From: Dehalococcoidia bacterium
Lineage (GTDB): Bacteria > Chloroflexota > Dehalococcoidia > Tepidiformales > Tepidiformaceae
Direction of reading: 5' to 3'
Assembly (NCBI GenBank): GCA_020432045.1
Contig: JAGQHB010000109.1
Coordinates: 1-64,000, forward strand
Length of the DNA stretch: 64,000 bases
Shown: positions 50,204 through 59,433 of the stretch, piece after piece
How the letters are laid out: every line of letters starts with the position of its first letter
Numbering within the stretch: position 1 is the stretch's first letter
Notes under the pieces: generated by a model
Told to the model about the DNA's origin: nothing
Seen by the model: the letters and a program-made list of their open reading frames with translations, nothing else
Databases searched by the model: none
Position numbers and translations under genes: made by a program

Positions 50204-53200
50204 CTACTCGATGGCAAGTGTTCCACCGAGGCTCACCCACGGACCCCAGCCAGAACCGTCCCAACGGCGGAACCATGGTTTCCCGCCGGTCGCCATAGAG
50301 AAGACCCACACATTCGTACCGGCAGCGGCCGCTTCGGCATCGGACGCGAGGGTACCGGCGCCAAACGTCCATGCCGCCCAGGCAACGCCGTCGTACTGCC
50401 TGGTCCACAGTTGACGTGCGGCGTTGATGGCTGCAAGAACGACAACATCTGGCCCAGCGGCAAGAGCAGGCGGCGTGGCGACTCTCCCGGTGAGCAACTT
50501 CCATGGGCCCCAACCCGCAGCGGAGCGTTCCCGCGACCATGGCTGGCCGCTGCCGTTGACCGCGACATAGAGGAGCGTGCCGGCGGGCGTCTCCGCGGCG
50601 GCGATGCCGGGGAGTACTGTGCCCCCTAGCGACTCCCAGGCGAGCCAACTATCGCTTGCGCTATCCCAACCGCGCGCCCAGGTCTGCCCAGAATTCCCAA
50701 GGCCGAAAAGGTAGACACCCGGACCGAAGCGGGCCATCGAGAGCGACCCAGCGAGCGCTCCGTCAATGCGGAACCATGGTAGCCACGCCCCTGCCGTAAA
50801 TCGTCGTATCCAGAGCTGATTGCCGGCGTTGCGGACGGTCACGATGATGTCACCGTCGGAATCGACCGCTGCAGCGGGGTCGCCGGCGAAAGTGCCGCCA
50901 AGATTACCGAGCACCCACGCTCCTTCGTCAGTGCGCGTGACAAACCCGAGGCCGTCGGACTTATTCCTGAAGAAGATGAAATCAGAAGTTCCGGAGCGGA
51001 CGGCTTCGGGCCGCGAGGCGGCGCCGGAGCCGACCAGCGTCCACGGACCAAATTCACCCGATACAGTCTCTCGTGACCAGAGTTGGCCAGCACTATTGCG
51101 GCCGACGAGCAGCATTTCGTCCCCGATGCCCAGCGCCGTCAGCTGATGCCTTCCGAGCGGAGCGAGCACCACCTGCATTGCCACCGGCGTCGCTGTCCAC
51201 CCCGTCGAGCCATCCATAGCGGTCGCCCGAATGGTCCGTGCGCCAGCCGACGTGAACGTGTGCACCACGCTGGTGATGCTCCCGGCCACATGCTGCGGGG
51301 CAGAGCCATCACCCCAGTCGATGGTCCAGTCACTGATTGCATCGGTCCCGGGGTCGGTCCAGCCGAGCGTGAGCGCGTATGGCTGCGAGATGACCGCCGA
51401 TGAAGCGCCCGTCACGACGAGGGCCGGAGCTACATCGTTGACCGTCAACGAAACGGTGTTTGCAGGCCATGAGGCATAGCTGTCGGTGCCTTGCACCTCG
51501 ATGGTGTGACTGGCAGGGCCGTCGGCGTAGACGTGTTCAGCCTGGGAAGCTTCCGCAGGAACAAGGGTCACCGGCGAGCCATCGCCCCAGTCGATAATCC
51601 AGCCGGTGATATCCGGCGGCGGCGGCGTCAGGGTGAGCTGGTAGGGAGCGCCTTCGTCGACCTGCGCTGGGCCGCTGACGGAGAGCGACGGCGGGCCGAG
51701 GACCTCCACCTGCCTGGTCGCGACCCACGGCCCGTCCTCATCGGTGACGGTGACGGTGATGGTCCGGATGACGCCGCCCGTTGTATAGACGTGTTCAGAC
51801 GAGCCCGCCTCCGCAGGCAGCGACTCAGGCGACGAGCCATCGCCCCAGTCGACGTTCCAGCCAGTTACCGTGTCGTCGCCGGGGTCGGTGAAGGTTACGC
51901 CCAGGACGTATGGATGTTGTTCACGCAGGCTCGAAGGACCATCGAGGGTGATGACCGGTGCTGCGTTCGTCACGACGACGTTGACGGCCTCGGCAGCGAA
52001 CTCGTCTGCCCCCTGGAAGGCACTTGCTGCAACGACGACGTTCGCCGGGCCATCTGCATACACGTGGGTAGCGGAAGACGGATTGCCGGTCAGCGTATCG
52101 GTCTCACCATCGCCCCAGTCGATCTGCCATGAAGTGACATCGTCTGCGCCCGGGTCGATGGCGGAGAGGATGAGCGTGTAGGTGTCACCTTCAACAACGG
52201 TACCGGGGCCACTGGCGGAGACCGTGGGGGCAACGTCGGCAACAGATACGGCGTGGGGATCAGCAGCGAAGCTGTCGGGTCCCTGGAGTACCGTGACAAC
52301 GATGTTGTGGACTTCCGGACCGTCGGCGTAGACATGCTGCGCGGACGTGGCGGTGGAAGGCAGCACGGAGGGCGGAGAACCGTCGCCCCAGTCAACGCTC
52401 CACCCCGTCACCGGATCGTTGCCGGGGTCGGTCGCCCCGAAGCTGACCGTGTACGCACTGCCCTCGTCCACGCTGCCGCTGCCTGACACGCTGATCGTCG
52501 GGCTCACGTCGGCGACGGTCACATTGATGCTGTTTGATGGCCAGGTGTCGACACCGTCGGTGGCGGTGGCCGAAATCGTCCAACTGGCGGGGCCATCGGC
52601 GAAGATGTGCGTCGCACTTGCCGGGTCGCCGGTGATGAGGTCCGGTCCGGAGCCATCGCCCCAGTCGATCGTCCAGGAGGTGACGAACGGGGCGCCAGAC
52701 TCGAGGGACAGCGTGTAGGTCGCGCCCTCGTCAACGGTCGCGGGACCATCGATCGTGAGCGGCGGGGCGACGTTATAAACGTTCACAGTCAGCGCGTTGC
52801 TGGCGAAGGCGCCGTCTTCGTCGATGGCTGTCGCGGAGACCTGGAGAGTCGCCGGGGCGCTCGTGTAGACATGCGTGACTGAAGCCGGGTTCCCGGTGAC
52901 GTTCTCGGGCGGACCATCGCCCCAGCTGATCTGCCAGGACGCGACAGTGTCGACGCCGGGATCCGCGGTTGCCAGCGTTAGCGTATAGGACGCACCCGTG
53001 ACGACGGTCGATGCTCCACTGATGGTCACGGACGGCGCGACGTTGGACACCGTGATTGGCTTGGGCGCAGCCAGGTGCGTGCCATCTTCATCGGTGACCG
53101 CGACCTGGATCACCGGCGTCGCTGGTCCGTCCGCGTAGATGTGGCTTGCGCCGGTAGCGGTGGCCGGTAGCAGGCTGGGAGCCGCGCCATCGCCCCAATC

Positions 53201-55711
53201 GACGCTCCACGATTGGACGGTTTCCGTACCAGGATCGGTACGGCTGAAGGTCAGTGCGTAGTTCTGGCCCTCAGCGATGGACGAGGCCCCGGTCACTGTG
53301 ATCGCCGGAGCGACGTTGAGGACGGAGACGATCACCGGCGCCGCGGCAGGGTAGTCCGCGCCGTCGTCACGAACTTCCGCCGAAATCGCGCGGGTTACGG
53401 GGCCGTCGGCGTAGACGTGCGTGGTGGACGACGGGTTGCCGTCAACGTTGGTTTCCTGGCCGTCTCCCCAGTTAATGCGCCAGCGCTGGATGTCTTCGCT
53501 TCCCGGGTAGGCCGCGGAGAGGTTGAGCGTGTAGGTGGCGCCTTCATCGACCGAAGCGGCGCCGCTGACCGTGATGACGCGCGGGGCGACGCTGAACGGC
53601 GTCGAGTCGTTGCCGCCACCTGGTGCTGGCGTGTTTACCCCGATGGTGTGGTCACCCGCGACGAGCAGATCGGAAGCGGCAAGCCTGATGCGGAGTTCAG
53701 AAGCGGAAACGACAGTCGTTGCACGAGGAACGCCATCCCAGCTGACGACCGAATCCCAGTTGAAGCCGTAGCCGAGCAACCGCATCTCTTGCTGCGGCGA
53801 ACCCTCAACGATCGACGCCGGGACGAACGACGTGATCCCGGGTTCGAGCGCTCCAGCAGCCTGGCGAGGAGAGAAGCCGGGAAGACGCCCGCTCGCGCCA
53901 GGGCTAAGCGCTTCGGCGAGAAGGCGTGCTGGCGGAAGTCCGGTAAGCAGGACCTGGGCGCCACCGCTCCCGTCCGTGAAGCCAGACCGGGCAAACCAGG
54001 GTGGCTCAATGGGGATGCGGAAGCGGTCGATCTCCCGGCTCCAGTCCCACTTCACGAAGATGACGGTGAAGTAGCCGCTTCCCACGGAGCGGGGGTCGAC
54101 CTTCGCCTGAAACGTCGCACGGAAGTACCAGCCCGGCGTCAGCGGCGAGTTGTTGGTCCCGCTGCGCGTCTGACCGGAGTTGGTCATCGCGGGTTCGGCA
54201 GACGGCGCATCAACGCGGAGATGCGGAGGATCAAGCGCAGTCCCGGCCGCAAACGTGGCAGCACCAGCGGTGATCCAGGGAGCAGCCCCGGCACTGAAAG
54301 CAGGGTTGGGGATAAGTTCGGGCGCAGCATCGAGACCGGCCAGGGTGGAGGCCTGCCTGAACGAACCGCCGAAGAAGGAGAAGTAGCTGTCGCTGAAGCC
54401 GCAGTTGCACTCCTGGTTGACCCGGAAGCCGACGACTGCGTGGCCACGGTTCTGCGCGGGGACGCTGTCAAACTGGGGGATTACGCCCTCGATCGTGTAG
54501 GTCGCCGCAGTGCCCGGACCGTCGGCTGGCGCATACCGCACTTCGACAGGGACAGAGGTCAACGGTCCTCCGGCTGCTGCCGCGGTCACGTCCGCCGTGC
54601 GCGATCCGCCGGACGATGCGCCAAAGCTCAGCGTCATGTCCGTCCGCAACGACGCATACTGACTGACAATCGAGGTCATGGCATTGGGGTCGGTATCCGG
54701 GAACAGCTGGTTCGGGTAGCGGTGCCAGGACTGGAAGTCGACGTGTTGCGGGGACCCGCCAACCTGGCCCTCGTACTGGGCTGCGTGGGCAAGGGCGTTA
54801 GCGATCCAGGCACCGCTGGATGGGTCGGTGTGGAGGCCGTTATAGATGATGCCGAACGGGATAAGCGCTGCACCCGTCAGCTGTTCGACCTGGAGCGCGC
54901 GCTCGGGCCAGTCGGAGCGGAAAGACCAGTCGACATCGAGGTGCAGATAGGCGAGCGGCACTCCCGTCGCAGTCTCGTAGGCCTGCGCCCAGGCGGCGAG
55001 CTCGGCGGGACTGGCGTGGTCACTCTCGACATCTCCGAACCGTACGTCCGGGTACTCGGCGTGCACGGCGGCGACATAGTTAGCCACGTGCGCCGCTATT
55101 TGCGCCATGCTCCAGTTGCACTGGGCGGGATAAGGCGCCGCGGTCGTCGGCGAGGCCGATGTGTACGGCTCCTGCATCGTGAGGTAATCGACCGTGACGC
55201 CGGCGGCATCGATGCGATCGAGCACCTCCAGGGCTATGGCAACGTGATCTTCGACCCAACCTTCGCCGGTGACGCCGCACACCGGGCCGGCGGTCTGCCA
55301 CTGCAGTGCGGGGACTTCCACAGCGACCTGGATGCCGGCGGCTTCGAGAAACTGGACAGCCTCAACAACGTCCGCAGGCGGGACTTTGGTGACCCATTCC
55401 CAGTACAGCTGAAAGACATCAACCTGGCCGCGGGCGATGTCCCACTGCCCAACGCCATTGAAAAGGTCCTGGAAGTCGGGGTGGCCAAACCCGACCTGGA
55501 CGCCGGGGCCCGTGCCCTGCGGATACGGTGCGAACCAGACCTCCGGCGACGCCAGCTGGGCCACTGCAGCCGGGTCAGACCGTCCGTCCTGCTCCCATGC
55601 TGCACGCGCGGGTGCGAGACTCAGGACCGCCAGGCAAGCTACCGCGAACGCGGCCAGCCAGGCCCGCCGCAATGCGTGGGGTGCGCGTCTGGGGGCGCGT
55701 GACGCGCGCAC
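50204..55711 (-). CDS. Giant secreted protein: TIM-barrel-like domain, TIG, nine PKD repeats, propeller-like tail
   Basis: A 1,835-aa protein with a signal peptide (about residues 15-38). Residues 40-360 look like a glycoside-hydrolase TIM barrel (DYLTMQEPYT could hold an acid Glu; DFQSWHRYPN lies in the later strand region). A beta-sandwich with GWYFRATFQAK (about 480-590) resembles a carbohydrate-binding module, and a TIG/IPT-like domain (about 625-710) follows. Then come nine PKD repeats of about 90 aa, each with a W-x-[IV]-x-W-G-D-G core, and a C-terminal six-fold-like array with G-P-W and G-x-x-W-x-R units (about 1,515-1,835) similar to PLL/DUF346 propeller lectins. No C-terminal anchor or LPXTG motif is present. 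It is probably exported to bind and perhaps cut a polysaccharide. Confidence 0.88.
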   Translation of the reverse strand: MRASRAPRRAPHALRRAWLAAFAVACLAVLSLAPARAAWEQDGRSDPAAVAQLASPEVWFAPYPQGTGPGVQVGFGHPDFQDLFNGVGQWDIARGQVDVFQLYWEWVTKVPPADVVEAVQFLEAAGIQVAVEVPALQWQTAGPVCGVTGEGWVEDHVAIALEVLDRIDAAGVTVDYLTMQEPYTSASPTTAAPYPAQCNWSMAQIAAHVANYVAAVHAEYPDVRFGDVESDHASPAELAAWAQAYETATGVPLAYLHLDVDWSFRSDWPERALQVEQLTGAALIPFGIIYNGLHTDPSSGAWIANALAHAAQYEGQVGGSPQHVDFQSWHRYPNQLFPDTDPNAMTSIVSQYASLRTDMTLSFGASSGGSRTADVTAAAAGGPLTSVPVEVRYAPADGPGTAATYTIEGVIPQFDSVPAQNRGHAVVGFRVNQECNCGFSDSYFSFFGGSFRQASTLAGLDAAPELIPNPAFSAGAAPWITAGAATFAAGTALDPPHLRVDAPSAEPAMTNSGQTRSGTNNSPLTPGWYFRATFQAKVDPRSVGSGYFTVIFVKWDWSREIDRFRIPIEPPWFARSGFTDGSGGAQVLLTGLPPARLLAEALSPGASGRLPGFSPRQAAGALEPGITSFVPASIVEGSPQQEMRLLGYGFNWDSVVSWDGVPRATTVVSASELRIRLAASDLLVAGDHTIGVNTPAPGGGNDSTPFSVAPRVITVSGAASVDEGATYTLNLSAAYPGSEDIQRWRINWGDGQETNVDGNPSSTTHVYADGPVTRAISAEVRDDGADYPAAAPVIVSVLNVAPAITVTGASSIAEGQNYALTFSRTDPGTETVQSWSVDWGDGAAPSLLPATATGASHIYADGPATPVIQVAVTDEDGTHLAAPKPITVSNVAPSVTISGASTVVTGASYTLTLATADPGVDTVASWQISWGDGPPENVTGNPASVTHVYTSAPATLQVSATAIDEDGAFASNALTVNVYNVAPPLTIDGPATVDEGATYTLSLESGAPFVTSWTIDWGDGSGPDLITGDPASATHIFADGPASWTISATATDGVDTWPSNSINVTVADVSPTISVSGSGSVDEGSAYTVSFGATDPGNDPVTGWSVDWGDGSPPSVLPSTATSAQHVYADGPEVHNIVVTVLQGPDSFAADPHAVSVADVAPTVSASGPGTVVEGDTYTLILSAIDPGADDVTSWQIDWGDGETDTLTGNPSSATHVYADGPANVVVAASAFQGADEFAAEAVNVVVTNAAPVITLDGPSSLREQHPYVLGVTFTDPGDDTVTGWNVDWGDGSSPESLPAEAGSSEHVYTTGGVIRTITVTVTDEDGPWVATRQVEVLGPPSLSVSGPAQVDEGAPYQLTLTPPPPDITGWIIDWGDGSPVTLVPAEASQAEHVYADGPASHTIEVQGTDSYASWPANTVSLTVNDVAPALVVTGASSAVISQPYALTLGWTDPGTDAISDWTIDWGDGSAPQHVAGSITSVVHTFTSAGARTIRATAMDGSTGWTATPVAMQVVLAPLGRHQLTALGIGDEMLLVGRNSAGQLWSRETVSGEFGPWTLVGSGAASRPEAVRSGTSDFIFFRNKSDGLGFVTRTDEGAWVLGNLGGTFAGDPAAAVDSDGDIIVTVRNAGNQLWIRRFTAGAWLPWFRIDGALAGSLSMARFGPGVYLFGLGNSGQTWARGWDSASDSWLAWESLGGTVLPGIAAAETPAGTLLYVAVNGSGQPWSRERSAAGWGPWKLLTGRVATPPALAAGPDVVVLAAINAARQLWTRQYDGVAWAAWTFGAGTLASDAEAAAAGTNVWVFSMATGGKPWFRRWDGSGWGPWVSLGGTLAIE
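51170..53600 (-). repeat. Nine tandem PKD-domain-coding repeats
   Basis: Within the giant gene the WGDG-coding block recurs nine times with a period of about 270 bp (near 53,465, 53,187, 52,915, 52,657, 52,380, 52,108, 51,838, 51,580 and 51,307). The copies are clearly related but diverged at DNA level, so the array is old rather than a fresh tandem duplication. Confidence 0.85.
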
Positions 55712-55811
55712 GTATGCCTGCCTTTGCTACCGGTCATGCACCGGCGGATGCCGCATCGTGGCGGACTGAAGTTGCGGATGCAAGAAGCAGACTCGTGCCC
55801 ACGCGAGGTGC

Positions 55812-55817
55812 TAGCCT
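55812..55817 (+). promoter_or_regulatory. Putative -10 box TAGCCT for a leaderless start
   Basis: TAGCCT ends 6 nt before ATG 55824, with no ribosome site. Confidence 0.5.
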
Positions 55818-55823
55818 CCGCGC

Positions 55824-56840
55824 ATGCCAGTGCTCTTGCTTTCACGCGCCATTGCAGAACGCCATTCGGAAGCGCTTGCAGCGCTTCGCGATGCGAGTCC
55901 AGGAGACCCGCTCGAAGTCCTACAACTGCCGGACGAGGCGGATAGACGCCTTGATGAGGTGTCGCTTGCGCAGATCCAGGCAGGGTACTTCTCCACTGAC
56001 ATGACCGGGGCCGATGGGGCCGGCGAACGCGCTCTGTCGCGGAAGTTCCTTGGAAGCATCCGGCGCGCCCCCAACGTCCGCTGGCTCCATCTGGGCCACG
56101 CGGGGACCGATGACCCGATCTTCCAGGAGCTGATGGGGCGCGGAGTGGCCGTGTCGAATTCGTCGGGCGTGACAGCCGAACCTATCGCGCTGAGCGTGAT
56201 CGGGGGCTTGCTGGCACTGCACCGTGGCTTCCCGCGCTGGTACGACGCTCAACGGCACCGGGCATGGGAGCAGCTGCCGCGCAACGAGGCCCCGCCCGAC
56301 CTGCGAGGGCAGACGATTGTCGTCGTCGGACTGGGGGCGATTGGCGGGCACATTGCGCGGCTATCCCAGGCGCTCGGGCTGTACGTCATCGGCGTGCGGC
56401 GGCGGGAGGCAACCGCCGGCGACCACGTGGATCGCTGGGTGCATCCGGGCCAACTGAAGGACGTGCTCCCGGCGGCGAACTGGCTGGCACTAACCGTGCC
56501 ACTGACGGCGGCGACCCGGCACCTGATCGATCGCGAGTCCCTGGCGCTGTTGCCAGAGGGTGCGCACATCCTGAACGTGGCACGCGGCGCGGTGATCGAC
56601 GAGGCTGCGATGATCGAGGAACTGCGAAGCCGCCGGCTCGGAGGGGCGTATCTCGACGTTTTCGAGACAGAGCCGCTGCCGCCAGAATCCCCGATCTGGG
56701 ACCTACCAAACGTGATCGTCAGTCCGCACGATTCGTCACCATCGGCTGGAAACCCCGGGCGTGCCGACGCTGTATTCCTGGAGGAGCTTGGGCGGTGGCT
56801 GCGTGGCGAACCGCTCCAGCGGCTCGTGCAGGAACGTTAG
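55824..56840 (+). CDS. D-2-hydroxyacid dehydrogenase family protein
   Basis: A 338-aa NAD(P)-dependent 2-hydroxyacid dehydrogenase. It has the cofactor motif VVGLGAIGGHIA, the catalytic Arg in LNVARGAVIDE, the Glu in DVFETEPLP and the His in IVSPHDSS. Glyoxylate/hydroxypyruvate reductase-like members have this layout; substrate unknown. The gene is alone on its strand and its end overlaps the crotonase gene by 4 nt tail to tail. Confidence 0.92.
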   Translation: MPVLLLSRAIAERHSEALAALRDASPGDPLEVLQLPDEADRRLDEVSLAQIQAGYFSTDMTGADGAGERALSRKFLGSIRRAPNVRWLHLGHAGTDDPIFQELMGRGVAVSNSSGVTAEPIALSVIGGLLALHRGFPRWYDAQRHRAWEQLPRNEAPPDLRGQTIVVVGLGAIGGHIARLSQALGLYVIGVRRREATAGDHVDRWVHPGQLKDVLPAANWLALTVPLTAATRHLIDRESLALLPEGAHILNVARGAVIDEAAMIEELRSRRLGGAYLDVFETEPLPPESPIWDLPNVIVSPHDSSPSAGNPGRADAVFLEELGRWLRGEPLQRLVQER

Positions 56841-57625
56841 CGCCCGGTGAACTGCGGCGGGCGCTTCTCTTTGAAAGCTGTGACGCCTTCCTTCGTGTCC
56901 TCGGAATCACGGAGGATGAGGTTGAGCCAGCGCTCGTGGTCGGTGTAGGCATCGAGTTCCAACAGCGGCGACCGGTTGACGCTGAGCTTCCAGGCGGCAT
57001 AAGTGCGCGTCGGGCCTTCGGCAAGCTCTGCTACGAAGGCAGCAAGGCCGGACTCAAACGACTCAGGCGTCCAGAGGCGGTTGAGGATTCCGTAGCGCTC
57101 GGCCTCAGCAGCGTCGATCACGCGGCCGGTGAGAAGCAGGTCCATTGCCCGGGACTTGCCGATAAGATGGGGAAGCAGCAGGCCGACACCCTGGTTGGCG
57201 AAGATCGCCTTCCCGGAACGGATGTCGCCGATGAGGATGTCGGATCGGGCGACCCGGAAGTCGCAGGAGAGCGCGATCACCCACCCGGCACCGTGGCAAC
57301 GTCCGTTGAGCGCGGCGATTACCGGTTTCGGAGCGCTGAGGATGGCCTTCACCATCTCATAATGCGGGCCACGCTCGTTGCTCAGGTCGATACGGGTGGG
57401 CCGGTCGCCCATGCCGCCGACGATATCGTCGCCGGACGAAAAGGCGCGCCCGGCGCCGGTGATGACGATCGCACGAACGCTATCGTCGCGGCCACCTTCG
57501 GACACGGCAGCAGTCAGCCCCTGCACCATCTGCCAGGTGATGGCGTTGAGCTTTTCGGGGCGGTTGAGCGTGATGGTGAGGACGCCACCATCCTTCATGA
57601 GGGCAAGACCGGGCACTTCGTTCAT
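56837..57625 (-). CDS. Crotonase-family protein lacking both hydratase glutamates
   Basis: A 262-aa crotonase-fold protein with the usual TLNRPEKLNAIT start and an oxyanion-hole segment AFSSGDDI. In the second block GRCHGAGWVIALSCDF the first glutamate position holds Val, and the second (IGDIRSGKAIF) is also not Glu. Hydratase chemistry is therefore unlikely; isomerase, decarboxylase, hydrolase or aldolase-like reactions occur in the fold. It lies just downstream of the DUF35/thiolase-like pair but after a strong hairpin, so it may be a separate transcript. Confidence 0.88.
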   Translation of the reverse strand: MNEVPGLALMKDGGVLTITLNRPEKLNAITWQMVQGLTAAVSEGGRDDSVRAIVITGAGRAFSSGDDIVGGMGDRPTRIDLSNERGPHYEMVKAILSAPKPVIAALNGRCHGAGWVIALSCDFRVARSDILIGDIRSGKAIFANQGVGLLLPHLIGKSRAMDLLLTGRVIDAAEAERYGILNRLWTPESFESGLAAFVAELAEGPTRTYAAWKLSVNRSPLLELDAYTDHERWLNLILRDSEDTKEGVTAFKEKRPPQFTGR

Positions 57626-57655
57626 TTCACGTCCCGTGGCATAGCGGTATGAAAG

Positions 57656-57685
57656 GGCCGCCCGCGCAGGTCTGCGCGGGCGGCC
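57656..57685 (-). terminator. Terminator after the thiolase-like/DUF35 pair
   Basis: A perfect 13-bp GC stem (GGCCGCCCGCGCA and complement) with a 4-nt loop lies 15 nt after the DUF35 gene and is followed on the minus strand by CTTTC. Confidence 0.65.
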
Positions 57686-57700
57686 GGGCTCATCTTTGGG

Positions 57701-58117
57701 CTAGACGGGGCGGAAGACGGGAATCGGGTAGTCGCCCGAATCCTGCTTCTCGAACTCAACGCGGACGCGCTGGCCGATCTTGACCTCTTTGGTCGGGTCA
57801 CCCTCGACGACGACGTTGGTCAGCATTCGGAAGCCTTCATCAACATCGACATAGGCAACGGCGTAGGCACCGAGCTCCTGGAAGCCCGGGATGCGGTTCT
57901 GGCGAACCACCGAATATGTGTAGACGACGCCGTCGCCCTTGGAGACATTCCACTTCAGGTTTGGGCTTCCGCATGTCTGGCAGTGGGCCGTGGGGACGAA
58001 GTTGACCTTGCCGCCGCAATCGGTGCAGGTCTGATAACGAAGTTCGCCCACCTTTGCGCCATCCCAGTAGTGCTGGGTGTCGGCTTCAGGGAACGATGGT
58101 TGGGGCCTGTTTGGCAT
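57701..58117 (-). CDS. DUF35 OB-fold protein with N-terminal zinc ribbon
   Basis: A 138-aa protein: a zinc ribbon (CTDCGGKV...HCQTCGS, about residues 30-57) and an OB-fold (about 60-138; VYTYSVVRQNRIPGFQ, IGQRVRVEFEK). In known systems DUF35 proteins bind acyl-CoA and pair with a thiolase-fold enzyme, for instance ChsH2-DUF35 with Ltp2 in steroid side-chain breakdown. It follows the thiolase-like gene by 28 nt. The start is ATG 58117; the longer frame overlaps the thiolase-like gene. Confidence 0.92.
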   Translation of the reverse strand: MPNRPQPSFPEADTQHYWDGAKVGELRYQTCTDCGGKVNFVPTAHCQTCGSPNLKWNVSKGDGVVYTYSVVRQNRIPGFQELGAYAVAYVDVDEGFRMLTNVVVEGDPTKEVKIGQRVRVEFEKQDSGDYPIPVFRPV

Positions 58118-58145
58118 GAAGTTGTTCCTTTCGCGCTTTCGAGAA

Positions 58146-59330
58146 TCAGTCGGCGGCGAGGATGACGGTGCCGCCCGTGTGCGTAGCGCCGAGGAGGCCG
58201 CCGTTGCCATGCGCAACCGCGAGCCTGGCGCCGGGGACCTGCGACGTGGACTCGCCACGGAGCTGGCGCGTCGCTTCGAGGAGGAGGAAGAGGCCACGCA
58301 TACCCGGGTGATTGGAAGAGAGTCCGCCACCGTCGGTGTTGAGCGTCAGGCCCGGGCGGTCGAAGGCGAGGTGACCGTCAGCGATAAACTGGCCGACTTC
58401 GCCCTTCTTGCAGAAGCCGAGGTCTTCGAGGCAAACACCAACCGTGATCGTGAAGGAGTCGTAAATCATGGCGATGTCGATCTCGCCGGGCGTGACACCG
58501 GCCTGGCCGAAGGCTGCGGGGCCGCTCTGGGCGCCGGCGCTGGTCGTGATATCGCCACCATTTTCGCGGTACTTGGTGGCTTCGCCGGAACCAATGATCC
58601 AGACGGGCTTCTTCTTGATATCGCGTGCGATTTCGGGTGCGACGAAGACAGCAGCGCCGCCGCCATCGGAAACCATACAGCACTCCAGGAGGTGCAGCGG
58701 GTCGGCGATAATGCGGGAGTCGAGCACGTCCTGGACGGAGATCTCGTCGACTTTGACGAATTGCAGGTCCGTCATTGCCTTCACGGCTTCGGGGTTGCGC
58801 ATCGCATGCTTGCGCGTGGCAACAGAGATCTGCGCGAGCTGCTCGGTCGTGGTGCCGTACTCGTGCATGTGGCGATGGGCGACCATGGCATAGTTGGCGA
58901 TGAGAGTGGAGCCGTAGGGGGTCTCCATGTTGCTCTGCCAGCTAGCGGGGCCACGGCCAAGGAGGCCCGTGCCGATCGGCGTACGAAGCGATGCCGCGGT
59001 GGAGCCATAGGTGGTGACGGCCACCTTTACGCGGCCGGCCGCGATGTCGCGGAGGGCGTGCGCGGCGTGGAACTCGTAGGACGAGCCGCCCACCTGGGTG
59101 GTGTCGATAACCTTCGGCTTCAAGCCAAGGTAGGCGCTCAGGCCAAGGCCACCCCCTCCTTCGCCGTCACCAGCGTCGTATAGGCCGTCGACATCGGACC
59201 ACTTGAGGCCCGCGTCATCGAGCGCGGCTTTGAGCGAAGCCGCTTTGATCTGCATGGCGGACACGCCGGGGGCTACCCGCAAAGGGTATTCGTGGATCCC
59301 GGCGACCGCGGCTTTCCGGTCGTTGTTCAA
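58146..59330 (-). CDS. Thiolase-fold protein without catalytic cysteines (Ltp2-like)
   Basis: A 394-aa thiolase-superfamily protein in the SCP-x/Ltp group. AGGAGGA ends about 7 nt before the TTG at 59330, which sets the start. In true thiolases the nucleophilic Cys lies in the helix matching GGSSYEF (residues 81-87), and here it is Gly/Ser. The C-terminal Cys motif is replaced by AHGNGGLLGATHTGGT. The His motif is kept (LSSNHPGMRG). A partner DUF35 gene follows, as with Ltp2 retro-aldolase. Carbon-carbon cleavage of a CoA-linked side chain is the best guess, not simple thiolysis. Confidence 0.88.
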   Translation of the reverse strand: MNNDRKAAVAGIHEYPLRVAPGVSAMQIKAASLKAALDDAGLKWSDVDGLYDAGDGEGGGGLGLSAYLGLKPKVIDTTQVGGSSYEFHAAHALRDIAAGRVKVAVTTYGSTAASLRTPIGTGLLGRGPASWQSNMETPYGSTLIANYAMVAHRHMHEYGTTTEQLAQISVATRKHAMRNPEAVKAMTDLQFVKVDEISVQDVLDSRIIADPLHLLECCMVSDGGGAAVFVAPEIARDIKKKPVWIIGSGEATKYRENGGDITTSAGAQSGPAAFGQAGVTPGEIDIAMIYDSFTITVGVCLEDLGFCKKGEVGQFIADGHLAFDRPGLTLNTDGGGLSSNHPGMRGLFLLLEATRQLRGESTSQVPGARLAVAHGNGGLLGATHTGGTVILAAD

Positions 59331-59420
59331 GCCGATTCCTCCTATGAAATGCGCGCGAACGGTAGCACCCGGAGCGGCGGGACAACAACCGCCGTCGCTT
59401 GCGCACCGGCCAGCGCGTGG

Positions 59421-59426
59421 TAGCGT
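59421..59426 (+). promoter_or_regulatory. Putative -10 box TAGCGT for a leaderless start
   Basis: TAGCGT ends 7 nt before GTG 59434, with no ribosome site. Confidence 0.55.
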
Positions 59427-59433
59427 TCGGCTG

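Noticed and set aside
51170-53600. Regular 270-bp spacing that could suggest a CRISPR or satellite array
   Set aside because: The repeats are PKD domains in a continuous reading frame and are diverged at DNA level, with no short identical repeat and unique spacer pattern.
53213-55702. 829-aa open frame on the plus strand, opposite the giant PKD gene
   Set aside because: It is an antisense shadow of a GC-rich gene. The minus-strand protein has a signal peptide and clear repeats, while this frame shows no domain and is extremely rich in Arg, Gly and Ala.
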